A DNA stretch of 47,587 nt from a bacterium (GCA_026709025.1 JAPOTT010000042.1:1-47587), one strand, 5' to 3'; shown: positions 35,037-43,832, numbered from the stretch's first letter. Numbers and translations: made by a program. Notes: generated by a model not told the origin, from the letters alone.

Positions 35037-36266
35037 GTGTCACAACAATCTTCTGCGCTACGGGCATTATCCAATAGAAACTTTTTTGTTTTCTTCGTTG
35101 GGGTGTCCATTGCTACAAGCGGTCAGTTCATGCAGTCGTTGGCTGTACCGTTTTATATGAATGAGCTTACCGACTCCAACGCCTGGGTAGGTGCGGCAGC
35201 GTTTGCGGTGTTGGTACCAGCGTTGATGATGACCCCCGTGGCGGGGATTTGGTGTGACCGTATCAGCCGCAAGGCCATTTTGTTTGGGGCGCTATGCGTG
35301 CAGCTCGTAGCTACCTCCACTTTTTTGTTGCTGTTTACTCTAGATTTGCTGAATCCCTGGCTGATTTTGTGTATTCAGATGGTGGTGGGATTGGGAGGAG
35401 GCTTTCAGTGGGCCCCTACACAGTCCATCCCCGCACTGCTGGTTCCGCCTGAAGACCTATTGGGTGCGGTTCGGTGCGTGTCGCTTTCGTTTACCGCTGG
35501 TCGTGCTGTTGGGCCTTTGCTGGCTGGGATGATCCTTTATTTCTTGGGGCCGGGGCCAGCTTTTGCAATCACCATCTTGGGCTTGGGTGTGGGGCTTGCC
35601 ATCATGTCGCCAATGCGGCTGCGGGAAGCGGAGCCGAATCGGGCTGAACCTTTCTGGTCGCAATTTCGCCAAGGGGTGGTTTACATTACCGAGCGGCCAC
35701 AAATGCGCTTGGTGGTTTCTGTTTCATTTTTGGTGGCTGCTTTGGGTGCGGTATTTGCTTTTGCCTTAGTGGCTAGCGTGGCTGACGATGTGTACTCGCT
35801 GGGTGATGGTGGGCTGGCCTGGCTAACCGCAGCCTTTGGTTTTGGTTCGTTGTTGATCGGACTGTATGTGACCTCCTATGGCGACCGTCACGCTCGTTCT
35901 CGCATTGAGACCGTGGCCTTGGCGGTGTACACGCTAGGTGTGTTGTTGATTGGGTTTACACCGTGGTTGCTTGTGGGGTTGTTGGGTTATTTTATTTTGG
36001 GGGCCGGGCAGATGGCCCATGGTGTCACGGTGAGCAGCGCTTTGCAGGTACAGGTGCAAGAGCAGTACCGCGGCCGGGTTATGTCGGTATGGTTGATGTC
36101 GGTGCTCTCTGGTTTGCCGCTAGGGTCGATTGTGGCAGGTTTCTTGGGTGACTTAATTTCGATGCGGTTTGTTTTGTTGCTCTTTGGCGGGATCTTGGCG
36201 GCCTATTGGTTGGTTGCAGTGTTTCGCACTAAGGGTTTTGCTGGACTAGATATGGAAGTTGACTGA
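35037..36266 (+). CDS. MFS transporter, EntS/MFS_3-like exporter
   Basis: 409 residues with about 11-12 hydrophobic segments. The loop after the second helix, GIWCDRISRKAIL, is a variant of the MFS GxxxDRxGRR motif. The overall plan (long loop after helix 6, PFWSQFRQGVVYI) resembles the EntS-like MFS_3 branch, which exports siderophores, drugs or macrolides. The substrate cannot be told. Start is GTG 35037. The 115-base divergent region upstream holds the two inverted repeats. Its 3' flank has 14-bp repeats. Confidence 0.88.
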   Translation: MSQQSSALRALSNRNFFVFFVGVSIATSGQFMQSLAVPFYMNELTDSNAWVGAAAFAVLVPALMMTPVAGIWCDRISRKAILFGALCVQLVATSTFLLLFTLDLLNPWLILCIQMVVGLGGGFQWAPTQSIPALLVPPEDLLGAVRCVSLSFTAGRAVGPLLAGMILYFLGPGPAFAITILGLGVGLAIMSPMRLREAEPNRAEPFWSQFRQGVVYITERPQMRLVVSVSFLVAALGAVFAFALVASVADDVYSLGDGGLAWLTAAFGFGSLLIGLYVTSYGDRHARSRIETVALAVYTLGVLLIGFTPWLLVGLLGYFILGAGQMAHGVTVSSALQVQVQEQYRGRVMSVWLMSVLSGLPLGSIVAGFLGDLISMRFVLLLFGGILAAYWLVAVFRTKGFAGLDMEVD

Positions 36267-36275
36267 GCAGACAGT

Positions 36276-36313
36276 GCTGGTCTTCTAGGGCTGGTCTTCT
36301 AGGGCTGGTCTTT
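36276..36313. repeat. 14-bp tandem repeat after the MFS gene
   Basis: GCTGGTCTTCTAGG occurs at 36276-36289 and 36290-36303, with a partial third copy from 36304. It begins nine bases after the MFS stop, in the 72-base gap before the convergent coiled-coil gene. No T-run or hairpin of terminator quality is seen. Confidence 0.85.
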
Positions 36314-36338
36314 TATTGAGATGGCTCGCCGTGCTTTT

Positions 36339-36656
36339 CTATGTTGGGCTGGGTTGTGGGATTTCAGCCTCTTCGGCTCTGCCGTCTAGCCGCCCAACAC
36401 GGTAGCCAAGCTGCATCACCGTATTGCTGAGTGTGTCTATTCGAACATTGAGCTTGTCTATTCGGTTGTTAACCTGTTCGAATCGGTTGTTAACCTGTTT
36501 GAAGCCGTCGTTCATTTCTGTTCGGAGCTGGGCAATGTCTTGACGGAGCTGGGCAATTTCTGTTCGGAGCTGGGCAATGTCTTGACGGCGCCCCCGATCC
36601 AAGTAGAGAATCAAGGTAACGATCACTCCAAGCAGTGCCAGAATTGCTTGTTCCAT
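36339..36656 (-). CDS. Small membrane-anchored coiled-coil protein
   Basis: 105 residues from ATG 36656. A single N-terminal membrane helix (about 4-19) is followed by a long coiled coil. Three heptads IAQLRTE/IAQLRQD run from about residue 27 to 47, and a second set with QVNNRFE/QVNNRID heptads from about 55 to 68. Both sets are encoded by near-identical 21-bp DNA repeats. The family was not recognised; the layout resembles haemolysin-XhlA-like or other small scaffold proteins, but this is only shape. A good promoter stands upstream (36719-36747). A ribosome site AAAGGAAG is present but rather far (about 13 bases) from the start. Confidence 0.72.
   Translation of the reverse strand: MEQAILALLGVIVTLILYLDRGRRQDIAQLRTEIAQLRQDIAQLRTEMNDGFKQVNNRFEQVNNRIDKLNVRIDTLSNTVMQLGYRVGRLDGRAEEAEIPQPSPT
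36462..36588. repeat. 21-bp heptad-coding DNA repeats in the coiled-coil gene
   Basis: CGGAGCTGGGCAAT recurs at 36523, 36544 and 36565 (period 21), and a 32-bp stretch recurs at 36515-36546 and 36557-36588 (period 42). Independently, TCGGTTGTTAACCTGTT recurs at 36462-36478 and 36483-36499 (period 21). Each period equals one coiled-coil heptad, so slippage can add or remove whole heptads. Confidence 0.9.
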
Positions 36657-36718
36657 AGGTTGTTGTAACTTCCTTTCATAAATCTTGGGGAAGCCTTTGC
36701 TATGGGGAAGCGTTTAGG

Positions 36719-36747
36719 AATATAGCAGTAGCTACAGCATTTCGCAA
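36719..36747 (-). promoter_or_regulatory. Sigma-70-like promoter for the coiled-coil gene
   Basis: Read on the minus strand: -35 TTGCGA (36742-36747), 17-base spacer, -10 TATATT (36719-36724). It lies about 63 bases upstream of the coiled-coil start. Just upstream of the -35, the 9-bp direct repeat ATGTTGAGA stands at 36757-36765 and 36769-36777 (plus strand), a possible activator site. Confidence 0.5.
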
Positions 36748-36790
36748 GAGTCAATTATGTTGAGATGCATGTTGAGACAGCTCGATGAGC

Positions 36791-37594
36791 TCAGCTAGGG
36801 GTTTGTGCCTGAGCGTGCCACCGACCGTTGCGGTGCCCTAACTCCAGCGAAATCCCAAAGCACGCCGATAGCTGTGCAGATGTCAGCACTTGTTCTAGGG
36901 GGCCCTGGGCTAGCACTTCGCCGTTACGCAGCAACAGGCCATGAGTGAACCCTGGTGGGATTTCTTCTACTCTGTGGGTGACCATCACCAGAGCGGGAGA
37001 CGCGGGGTTGTTGGCTATCCGGGCTAGGTCGGCAATTAGCATCTCGCGTCCTGCTAAATCTAGGGCCGAGGCTGGTTCATCCAAGAGCACCAGGGCAGGG
37101 TTGGTCATCAAGCTGCGGGCAAGTTGCACCCTTTGGCGTTCACCCGAAGACAAAGTGCCGATGCTGCGCTGACCAAGACCCCCCGCACCTACATCTTCTA
37201 GCAGTTGTTCGGCCCGCAAACGATCGGCTTGGCTGTAGGTGTGCCACCAGGGTTCTAGGGCGCCGTAGCGGGCAGTCATCACAACATCGGTGGCTGTGAG
37301 GTGCGGCCTTAGCATCTGCGCCAACGATGCTGATACAAAACCCACACGTTGGCGCAGCTCACGCACATCTGCTTTGCCTAGCTTTTGGCCTAACAACTCT
37401 ACGCTGCCACAACTAGGGTGCTCATAAAGGGCGGCAATCTGCAGCAAGGTGGTTTTCCCACTGCCGTTAGCACCAAGCACCGCCCAGCGCTGGGCGGGCT
37501 CTATGGTCCAGCTCACATTGGTCAATATGGGCTTATGAGCGCGCACAAAACCTACTTGGCGCAAGCGCAGCACAGGAGTTTGGTTGCTGCTCAT
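36791..37594 (-). CDS. Stand-alone ABC transporter ATP-binding protein
   Basis: 267 residues, one nucleotide-binding domain. Walker A GANGSGKT (41-48), signature LSSGERQR (148-155), Walker B VLLDEP with D172 and E173, and H-loop THRVEE are complete, so it should hydrolyse ATP. The look is that of the YlmA/ModF-like group, which is often found without a permease. No permease gene is next to it; the neighbours are the ABC exporter pair upstream, which already have their own ATPase domains. Partner and substrate unknown. ATG 37594 follows the exporter stop by 16 bases, so it may be in the same transcript. Confidence 0.9.
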   Translation of the reverse strand: MSSNQTPVLRLRQVGFVRAHKPILTNVSWTIEPAQRWAVLGANGSGKTTLLQIAALYEHPSCGSVELLGQKLGKADVRELRQRVGFVSASLAQMLRPHLTATDVVMTARYGALEPWWHTYSQADRLRAEQLLEDVGAGGLGQRSIGTLSSGERQRVQLARSLMTNPALVLLDEPASALDLAGREMLIADLARIANNPASPALVMVTHRVEEIPPGFTHGLLLRNGEVLAQGPLEQVLTSAQLSACFGISLELGHRNGRWHAQAQTPS

Positions 37595-37610
37595 GGTCAG
37601 CTAGCTGGCT

Positions 37611-39515
37611 TCATGTAGCGTGAGCCATCCAAGTGGAATGCATCTCGGCATAATGCCCACCTCGGTCTACGAGCTCAGCGTGGCTGCCCATCTCGGTAAT
37701 CCTGCCCTGTTCTACTACGGCTATGCGGTCGGCGCGCATGGCGGTTGCCAACCGGTGGGCAATGATGATGGCCGTTCTGCCTTCCAGTACCACATCTAGG
37801 GCAGCTTCAATTTGAGATTCGGAGTGTAAATCTAGGTTGGATGTGGCCTCGTCCAACACCAAAACCCGAGGCTTAGCCAGAAAGGCTCGGGCCAAGGCCA
37901 AGAGTTGTCGTTCGCCTGCCGACAAAGACGCGCCCCGCTCATGAACCTGCGTTGCGATGTCGTGAGGTAGCCGCTCCAACAGCTCGTTGAGCCCAACCAC
38001 CCGACAAGCTTCCAACACCTCTGCGGTGCTCGCATCAGGTCGTGCGAAAGAAACGTTGTCGCGGATTGAACCATAGAACAAGAAAGGTTCCTGTGGCACC
38101 ACCCCAAGCTGTTGGCGCAACGAGGTGAGGCTGACCGTGCGTAGGTCGTGCCCATCAATAGTCACCACGCCTTGTTGCGGATCATAAAATCGGGCAATCA
38201 GTTTGGCCAGCGTAGACTTGCCTCCCCCGGTAGGGCCTACTACCGCCAAGCTTTCGCCTGCGCTAAGTTGCAAGTTGATGTCGTGCAGCACAGGGGTTTC
38301 GGGGCTATATCCGAAGCTCACGTTTTCAAAAACTATTTCTCCTTTAATCGGAGGTAGCTCTTTTGCATTGGCAGCTTCAGCCACCGAAGGTTCTTGTGCA
38401 AGCACATCGCGCAGCTTACGCATAGAAGCCTGCCCTTGTTGGTAGGCGTTGTAGAGCTGCACTAGCTGCTGGATTGGGGCAAAAAAGGCAGTTAGGTACA
38501 ACACAAAGGCAACCAGCTCACCTGCTGTGAGCGAGCCCCTAAACACCATGTAGCCGCCCACCACCAAAATAATGGCCTGTCCAATGATGCCGATGGCCTC
38601 AGCCGATGACCCATAAACCGATGCAGCCTTCACTCCTTTGAGGTTGGCATCTTTGTGACGAACTACCACGTTGGTGTGGTGTGCAACGTTATGGGGCCTG
38701 CGGTTATGAGCGGTGATCACCCTAATGCCTGCCAAGCTCTCTTGCAGGTCGGCCAGAACCTCGGCGATGCGGTCTCTGACGAGGTCGTAGTAGCGGTCTG
38801 AGACGCGCCGAAACCAGATGCTCAACGCGAAGGTTGCGGGCACCACCACCAACAGCGCGAGCGTGGCTAAGGACGGGTTCAGCACGTATAGCACCGTGGT
38901 AATCACCACAAGGGTGAGGGCTTGCACCCCAAAGTTGATGAGCCCTTCTTGGAACAACATGGTGAGGGCTTCTAGGTCGCTGGTCATGCGGGTCATCAGC
39001 ACACCCGCTTTTTCATCGGTGTAGAAGTTCAAAGACATCCGCTGATAGTGAGAGAACACCCTAATTCGCAATGCGTACATGAGCCGTTCGCCTAAGCGCC
39101 CGGTGAAGCGGATTCTCATTAGCGAACTGCCCATGTGCAGCATCACCGAAGCCAAGTAAACGCCTGTTACCGCTAAGAGCACTCCAAAGTTGCCGGGGAT
39201 TACACCGCGGTCTATCCCAATCTGCGTTAGCAGCGGCCCTGTTTGCATCATGGTGGTTTCTAGGGTTACCAACAAAAGCGCAACGGCTAGCGACCGACGA
39301 TGCGGCCACAAGAAAGTGCGTAAGCTCAGGGGCGGTTCTTGGGGTTGACGATGGCTAAAGTCCACCTCAACTTCTGGGTACTCAGGTTCTTTGGCTAGGA
39401 CTGCTTCAACCTGCTTGCGTAGGTTGCCGGGCACCCCTGCATGGGGTAGGCCAGCGTCGCGCGCAGCGTTTTGAGCTTGTGGCCCTCCGAAGTAGCTTCC
39501 GCCCCAGCCTGTCAT
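37611..39515 (-). CDS. ABC exporter half-transporter, canonical Walker B subunit
   Basis: 634 residues: an N-terminal lead of about 65 residues, a six-helix type I exporter membrane domain (about 70-345) and an ATPase domain. Walker A GPTGGGKST (427-435), Q475, Walker B VLVLDE (D555, catalytic E556) and H587 are canonical. The signature reads LSAGERQ (531-537) instead of LSGGQ. Paired with the upstream gene, whose Walker B is degenerate, this fits the TM288/BmrD-like half of a heterodimeric exporter. Such pairs export drugs, lipids or peptides; the substrate is open. ATG 39515 overlaps the upstream stop as ATGA. Confidence 0.93.
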   Translation of the reverse strand: MTGWGGSYFGGPQAQNAARDAGLPHAGVPGNLRKQVEAVLAKEPEYPEVEVDFSHRQPQEPPLSLRTFLWPHRRSLAVALLLVTLETTMMQTGPLLTQIGIDRGVIPGNFGVLLAVTGVYLASVMLHMGSSLMRIRFTGRLGERLMYALRIRVFSHYQRMSLNFYTDEKAGVLMTRMTSDLEALTMLFQEGLINFGVQALTLVVITTVLYVLNPSLATLALLVVVPATFALSIWFRRVSDRYYDLVRDRIAEVLADLQESLAGIRVITAHNRRPHNVAHHTNVVVRHKDANLKGVKAASVYGSSAEAIGIIGQAIILVVGGYMVFRGSLTAGELVAFVLYLTAFFAPIQQLVQLYNAYQQGQASMRKLRDVLAQEPSVAEAANAKELPPIKGEIVFENVSFGYSPETPVLHDINLQLSAGESLAVVGPTGGGKSTLAKLIARFYDPQQGVVTIDGHDLRTVSLTSLRQQLGVVPQEPFLFYGSIRDNVSFARPDASTAEVLEACRVVGLNELLERLPHDIATQVHERGASLSAGERQLLALARAFLAKPRVLVLDEATSNLDLHSESQIEAALDVVLEGRTAIIIAHRLATAMRADRIAVVEQGRITEMGSHAELVDRGGHYAEMHSTWMAHAT

Positions 39516-41272
39516 GGCAAACGAGCGCTTTCTGTGCTGCTGCGGGCCAGTATCTCCACATATTCTGGGTTGCGAGCTAGCAACTCAGCATGGGTGCCCA
39601 TATCGGTTATCTCTCCGCCTGTCATCACCACAACCCTCTCTGCCAGGCTGATGGTGGACAGCCGGTGGGCGATAATCAGGGTGGTGCGGTTGGCCATAAG
39701 CGTGCGTAAGGCTTTATGGATGGCCTCTTCCACCGTGACATCAATGGCGCTGGTGGCATCGTCCAAAATCAGCACTTTAGGGTTGGCCAAGAGCGTGCGT
39801 GCGATGGCTATACGCTGGCGCTGGCCGCCCGAGAGATCGTAGCCCCGCTCGCCCACAATCGTGTCGTAGCCCTCAGATAGCTCGGTGATGAAACTGTGGG
39901 CTTGGGCTGCTTGGGCTGCGGCCACAACCTCTGTGCGCGATGCATCTGGCCTTCCGTAAGCGATGTTGTCGTGGATTGACACAGAGAACAAGAACGGCTC
40001 ATCTAGCACTAGGCCCACGGTGTGACGCAAGCTCTGTAGGGTTACGTCTCGCACATCATGATTGTCGATACGCACGGCTCCGTGGTTGGTGTCATAAAAC
40101 CTATCTAGTAGGCGAGCCACCGTAGATTTGCCGCTACCTGTGCGACCTACAAGCGCTACCCGCTCGCCAGCTTGAATGCTCAGATTAAAGTTTTGTAGCA
40201 CCGGAATGTCGGGGTCGTAGCCAAAGCTGACATCTTCAAAGTCAACCTTGCCAGCAGGCGACATGAGATCGGTTGCATACGCAGCATCTGTGATTTCTGG
40301 CACCTCATCTAAGATCTCGTAGATCCTTTGTGCAGCAGCGCTAGCGCGCTGAGCCTGCATTAGCAAGAAACCTGCTGTGCGAAACGGCACCTGCAGCATG
40401 ATCACATAGGCGCTGAAGGCCAAAAGCGTGCCTACGGTTACCTGCCCTTCTATGGCTAGCCACCCGCCGTACAACAACACCATGGCGGTACCCACCCGAG
40501 GGAGGGATTCGATGAGCGGGTTCCAACGCGACCTAGAGTCGGCGATGCGTTCGTTAGCCCACTGGATGCGTTGTGCTGCGCGGCCCAAAAGGGAAATCTG
40601 GCGTTCTTCAGCGGCGAAGGACTTCACGATCCGAGTGCCGTTTACGTTTTCATCCACGATGGTCGCTAGGTCTGCCATGCGTGCTTGGCTCACCCACGAT
40701 AGTGGGAGTACTTCGTGGCGGAATCTCACCCCTAGCCAATAGACGCATGGCAGCGGGAGCAGGGCCACCAAAGCTAACCATGTGTGTACCCAAAGCATAT
40801 AGCCAAAGGCCAACACGAACGAGAGCACGCTCATGGCGATGATTGGGCCGAAAGAAAGCAAAATCTGTACCGAGCGGATGTCGCTGTTGGCGCGCGAGAT
40901 CACCTGACCAGACTGAGTGCGATCGTAGTAAGAGAACGAAAGACGCGTGAGGTGTTCGTACATGATCGCGCGCATGTCGGTTTCAACACTCCAGCCCAGC
41001 TTGAACAGCAGGTAGCGGTTAGCTCCTCCAAGAACCATGCGCGATAGCCCCAAGGCAATGATCACCATCGTGGTAATCCACAGGGTTTGTCTGTCGCCGC
41101 CACCCGCAGCATCTACAGCATGACGAGCCGCAGCGGGCACTGCCACTTGCACCGCCAAGCCGAAAACACCGGTGACTATGCCAGCGATGAGCAGGTTGTC
41201 CCTGCATCTGATCAGCGGCATCAGCCGCATCATCCAACCCTTAGTTTGGTCTGGGTCAATCCCAGGTATCAT
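39512..41272 (-). CDS. ABC exporter half-transporter, degenerate-site subunit
   Basis: 586 residues from ATG 41272. The frame is open further upstream (to 41470), but that part overlaps the divergent gene at 41331 and has no exporter-like sequence. A six-helix membrane domain (about 25-310) precedes the ATPase domain: Walker A GRTGSGKST (376-384), LSGGQRQR (480-487), H536. Two key residues differ: Walker B reads LILDDATSAID, with Asp505 in place of the catalytic Glu, and the Q-loop reads VLDEPF with Asp424 in place of Gln. These changes mark the non-catalytic site of heterodimeric exporters (TM287/BmrC type). It is translationally coupled to its partner. Confidence 0.93.
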   Translation of the reverse strand: MIPGIDPDQTKGWMMRLMPLIRCRDNLLIAGIVTGVFGLAVQVAVPAAARHAVDAAGGGDRQTLWITTMVIIALGLSRMVLGGANRYLLFKLGWSVETDMRAIMYEHLTRLSFSYYDRTQSGQVISRANSDIRSVQILLSFGPIIAMSVLSFVLAFGYMLWVHTWLALVALLPLPCVYWLGVRFRHEVLPLSWVSQARMADLATIVDENVNGTRIVKSFAAEERQISLLGRAAQRIQWANERIADSRSRWNPLIESLPRVGTAMVLLYGGWLAIEGQVTVGTLLAFSAYVIMLQVPFRTAGFLLMQAQRASAAAQRIYEILDEVPEITDAAYATDLMSPAGKVDFEDVSFGYDPDIPVLQNFNLSIQAGERVALVGRTGSGKSTVARLLDRFYDTNHGAVRIDNHDVRDVTLQSLRHTVGLVLDEPFLFSVSIHDNIAYGRPDASRTEVVAAAQAAQAHSFITELSEGYDTIVGERGYDLSGGQRQRIAIARTLLANPKVLILDDATSAIDVTVEEAIHKALRTLMANRTTLIIAHRLSTISLAERVVVMTGGEITDMGTHAELLARNPEYVEILARSSTESARLP

Positions 41273-41330
41273 CAAAGCGATAGCGATACTGTACTTGTGC
41301 CAAAAGCCGTATAGCCTGTTGTCCCTGTAG

Positions 41331-42686
41331 ATGAGTTGGACAACTGCTTTGGGTTTGGGCGCTGCGGCTCTGTTGGTAGCTGCCAACGGAGTGTTCGTGG
41401 CTATTGAGTTTGCGCTGGTTGCGGTAGACCGTATTCGAGTGGAACAGCTAGCAGCTAACGGTAAGCGCACAGCTCGTACTGCTTTAGCTTTGTTGAAGTC
41501 TTTGTCCTTTCAGCTTTCGGGCGCGCAGTTTGGTATCACCGTCACATCCCTTGTCTTAGGGTTCATCGCCCGACCTGCAATTGCTTCGGCTCTTGAGCCG
41601 CTGGTGGACAACTTTGTTACCGGCGGGGCTGTCGGGTTGTCCATTGTTGCGGCTTTGGTGATCGCCGTGGTGGTGCAGATGGTGTTGGGGGAATTGGTGC
41701 CAAAAACTCTGGCGATAGCTAACCCACTATCTACCTCGATGCGTCTAGCAGCCCCAATGCGCGGTTTTGCTGTGGCCGCAGGGCCTGTTATCCGTCTTTT
41801 TGATAGCTCGGCCAACAAGTTGGTAGCCATGTTGGGTGTCCAACCTACCGAGGAACTCTCCGAAGGCCGCTCGCGCGAAGAGCTGGCGTGGCTGATCCGC
41901 TTATCTGGACAAGAGGGTGTGCTTCATCCTGCTAGGGCTCGACTGTTGACCCGAGCCATTGGTTTCACCGAACGAGATGCAGCAGATGTGCTGGTGCCTC
42001 GTGTGTCTGTGCATACCATCACCCAAACCCAAACCGTGGCAGATTTGGTGACGCTGTCTGGTCAAACTGGTTTTTCTCGTTTTCCGGTGATCGGCAGCGA
42101 CATAGACGATGTAGTGGGCGTTGCTGTGGTGAAGTACGTGTATCGGGTGCCCGAACAGCAGCGAGCAACTACTTCGGTTACAGTCATAATGCAGCCTCCG
42201 TTGGTGGTGCCCGAAACCCGAGATCTGCGTTCTTTGTTGTTGGATATGCGAGCCAAGCGTAGCCCTTTAGCGGTGGTGTTAGACGAACACGGTGGCACTG
42301 CTGGCATCGTCACCCAAGAAGACCTAGTAGAAGAGATCGTGGGTGAGATTGCCGACGAACACGATGAAGCAGAACCTCCCGCAGTGGCTCGTCAAGCTGG
42401 CGAGTTGGTTGTGCAAGCAGGTATTCACCCGCATGAATTAGAGGATATGGCTGGCTTGCGGATACCCGAGGGGCAGTACGAAACCTTGGCTGGGTTTATC
42501 TTGGATCATCTCCAACGCATACCCGTTGCTGGCGAAGTTTTTCGTTTTGAGGGCTGGGAGTTTGAGATTCAGGCAGTGGAACGTAACCGCATAGATACCG
42601 TGCGGTTACGTCCACCTCATTCGGGTCATCTGAGCGAGCCCATCACCCAGGTTGCCACGCAAGCATCTGAAGGTAGTCCGCAATGA
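41331..42686 (+). CDS. CNNM/CorC (HlyC-CorC) family protein, full length
   Basis: 451 residues. An N-terminal DUF21/CNNM membrane domain with about four hydrophobic segments (1-150) ends with VLGELVPKTLAIANP. A CBS-domain pair follows (about 195-325, VLVPRVSVHTI and VVLDEHGGTAGIVTQEDLVEEIVGEI), and then a CorC_HlyC domain (about 345-430). Relatives act in magnesium and cobalt homeostasis or sodium-dependent magnesium export; a haemolysin role is historical. ATG 41331. The next gene is a paralogue overlapping as ATGA. The short divergent gap (58 bases) with the ABC exporter must hold both promoters. Confidence 0.92.
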   Translation: MSWTTALGLGAAALLVAANGVFVAIEFALVAVDRIRVEQLAANGKRTARTALALLKSLSFQLSGAQFGITVTSLVLGFIARPAIASALEPLVDNFVTGGAVGLSIVAALVIAVVVQMVLGELVPKTLAIANPLSTSMRLAAPMRGFAVAAGPVIRLFDSSANKLVAMLGVQPTEELSEGRSREELAWLIRLSGQEGVLHPARARLLTRAIGFTERDAADVLVPRVSVHTITQTQTVADLVTLSGQTGFSRFPVIGSDIDDVVGVAVVKYVYRVPEQQRATTSVTVIMQPPLVVPETRDLRSLLLDMRAKRSPLAVVLDEHGGTAGIVTQEDLVEEIVGEIADEHDEAEPPAVARQAGELVVQAGIHPHELEDMAGLRIPEGQYETLAGFILDHLQRIPVAGEVFRFEGWEFEIQAVERNRIDTVRLRPPHSGHLSEPITQVATQASEGSPQ

Positions 42687-43756
42687 CCGCTTTGTACATC
42701 TTTGTGGCGGTGTTGCTCTTAGTGGCCAACGCCGGGTTTGTGGCGGTGGAGTTTGCATTGCTGGCTGCACGTAGGTCTCGTTTAGAGCCTTTGGCCGAAG
42801 CAGGTAACCGTCGGGCCCGCCTCACGCTAGCGGCCATGAGCGACCTCAACTTGCAGTTGGCTGGAGCTCAGCTGGGCATAACCATGGCATCGCTTGGTTT
42901 GGGTTTTGTGGCCGAACCTGCGATAGCCCATCTCATTGAGCAGGCGGTGGAGTCGGTTTGGCATCTGCCTTCGGGGGTGTTGCATACCATTTCTTTTGCG
43001 GTGGCGTTAGCTCTAGTGGTGTATCTGCACATGGTTTTGGGCGAGATGGTGCCCAAGAACATCGCCCTAGCTGGTGCCGAGCGAACCGCTATGTGGCTAG
43101 CACCCATCAATCGCATCTATGTGTTGGTGTTTGGGCCGCTCATAGGGTTGTTGAACCTCATCAGTCGAGGTTTGGTGCGGCTTATGGGCGTACAGCCGCG
43201 TGATGAGCTGCCTAGTACGCATACCGCCCAAGAGTTTGCTGCCTTAGTGGAACACTCCGCAGCCGAGGGTTATCTAGATGATTTTGATAGGTCTTTGTTA
43301 TCTAGTGCTTTGGAATTAGCTGGCAGGCCGGTTAGGTCTGTGATGGTGCCACGAACACAGGTAGTTGGGGTGGATCGACAAGCCCCAGTGGCGCAGGTGG
43401 TGGATGTGATGAAATCCAGCGGTCACTCCCGAGTGGTGGTATACGACGGTTCTTTGGATCGCATCGTGGGGTTTGTCCACGCTAAAGACCTCTTAGAGGT
43501 AATAGGAGAGGCGGGCGCGCTTGCATTGGGCGATGATCTGATCCGTGTTGCTCCCAACATTTACGACACCACATCGCTAGAGGGTGCGCTATCTTTGATG
43601 CAAGGCAGCAAGCGTCATCTAGCTGTGGTACGCAGACGCTCAACAAGGCGTCGCAGCATGGGCCAGACGGTGGGCATAGTTACCTTAGAAGATGTGCTTG
43701 AGGTGCTAGTGGGTGATTTAAACGACGAGACAGACCTAGCTCACACAACCCACTAG
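42683..43756 (+). CDS. CNNM/CorC-like paralogue without the C-terminal CorC domain
   Basis: 357 residues. It repeats the plan of the upstream gene: CNNM membrane domain with about four hydrophobic segments ending MVLGEMVPKNIALAGAE, then CBS pair (about 195-345) with VMVPRTQVVGV and VGIVTLEDVLEVLVGDL. It stops right after the second CBS domain, so the CorC_HlyC domain of the first copy is absent. Tandem long-short pairs of this family are common in actinobacteria and may form heteromers. ATG 42683 overlaps the previous stop (ATGA). Confidence 0.92.
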   Translation: MTALYIFVAVLLLVANAGFVAVEFALLAARRSRLEPLAEAGNRRARLTLAAMSDLNLQLAGAQLGITMASLGLGFVAEPAIAHLIEQAVESVWHLPSGVLHTISFAVALALVVYLHMVLGEMVPKNIALAGAERTAMWLAPINRIYVLVFGPLIGLLNLISRGLVRLMGVQPRDELPSTHTAQEFAALVEHSAAEGYLDDFDRSLLSSALELAGRPVRSVMVPRTQVVGVDRQAPVAQVVDVMKSSGHSRVVVYDGSLDRIVGFVHAKDLLEVIGEAGALALGDDLIRVAPNIYDTTSLEGALSLMQGSKRHLAVVRRRSTRRRSMGQTVGIVTLEDVLEVLVGDLNDETDLAHTTH

Positions 43757-43770
43757 CGCTAGGTAAGTGT

Positions 43771-43832
43771 TGATTTAGTTGATTTAGGCTGCGGTGATTT
43801 AGGCCCCGATGATTTAGGTCCTTGTGATTTAG
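43771..43832. repeat. 15-bp repeat array at the 3' end of fabI
   Basis: TGATTTAG occurs at 43771, 43780, 43795, 43810 and 43825; the last four are exactly 15 bp apart, and flanking bases (GGCCCC or similar) are partly repeated. On the minus strand each copy reads CTAAATCA, and the first copy holds the fabI stop codon TAA. As 15 is a codon multiple, the following copies repeat the stop in the same frame. Confidence 0.85.

Noticed and set aside
34964-41302. Shared 10-mer ACTTGTGCCA in two divergent regions (34964-34973 and 41293-41302), reading TGGCAC on the minus strand like a sigma-54 -24 box
   Set aside because: No -12 element follows at the right spacing, and 10-mers recur by chance in 47 kb.
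41273-41470. Upstream extension of the degenerate-site ABC exporter
   Set aside because: The 66 extra residues overlap the divergent CNNM gene, are Ala/Thr-rich and unlike exporter N-termini; ATG 41272 is the better start.
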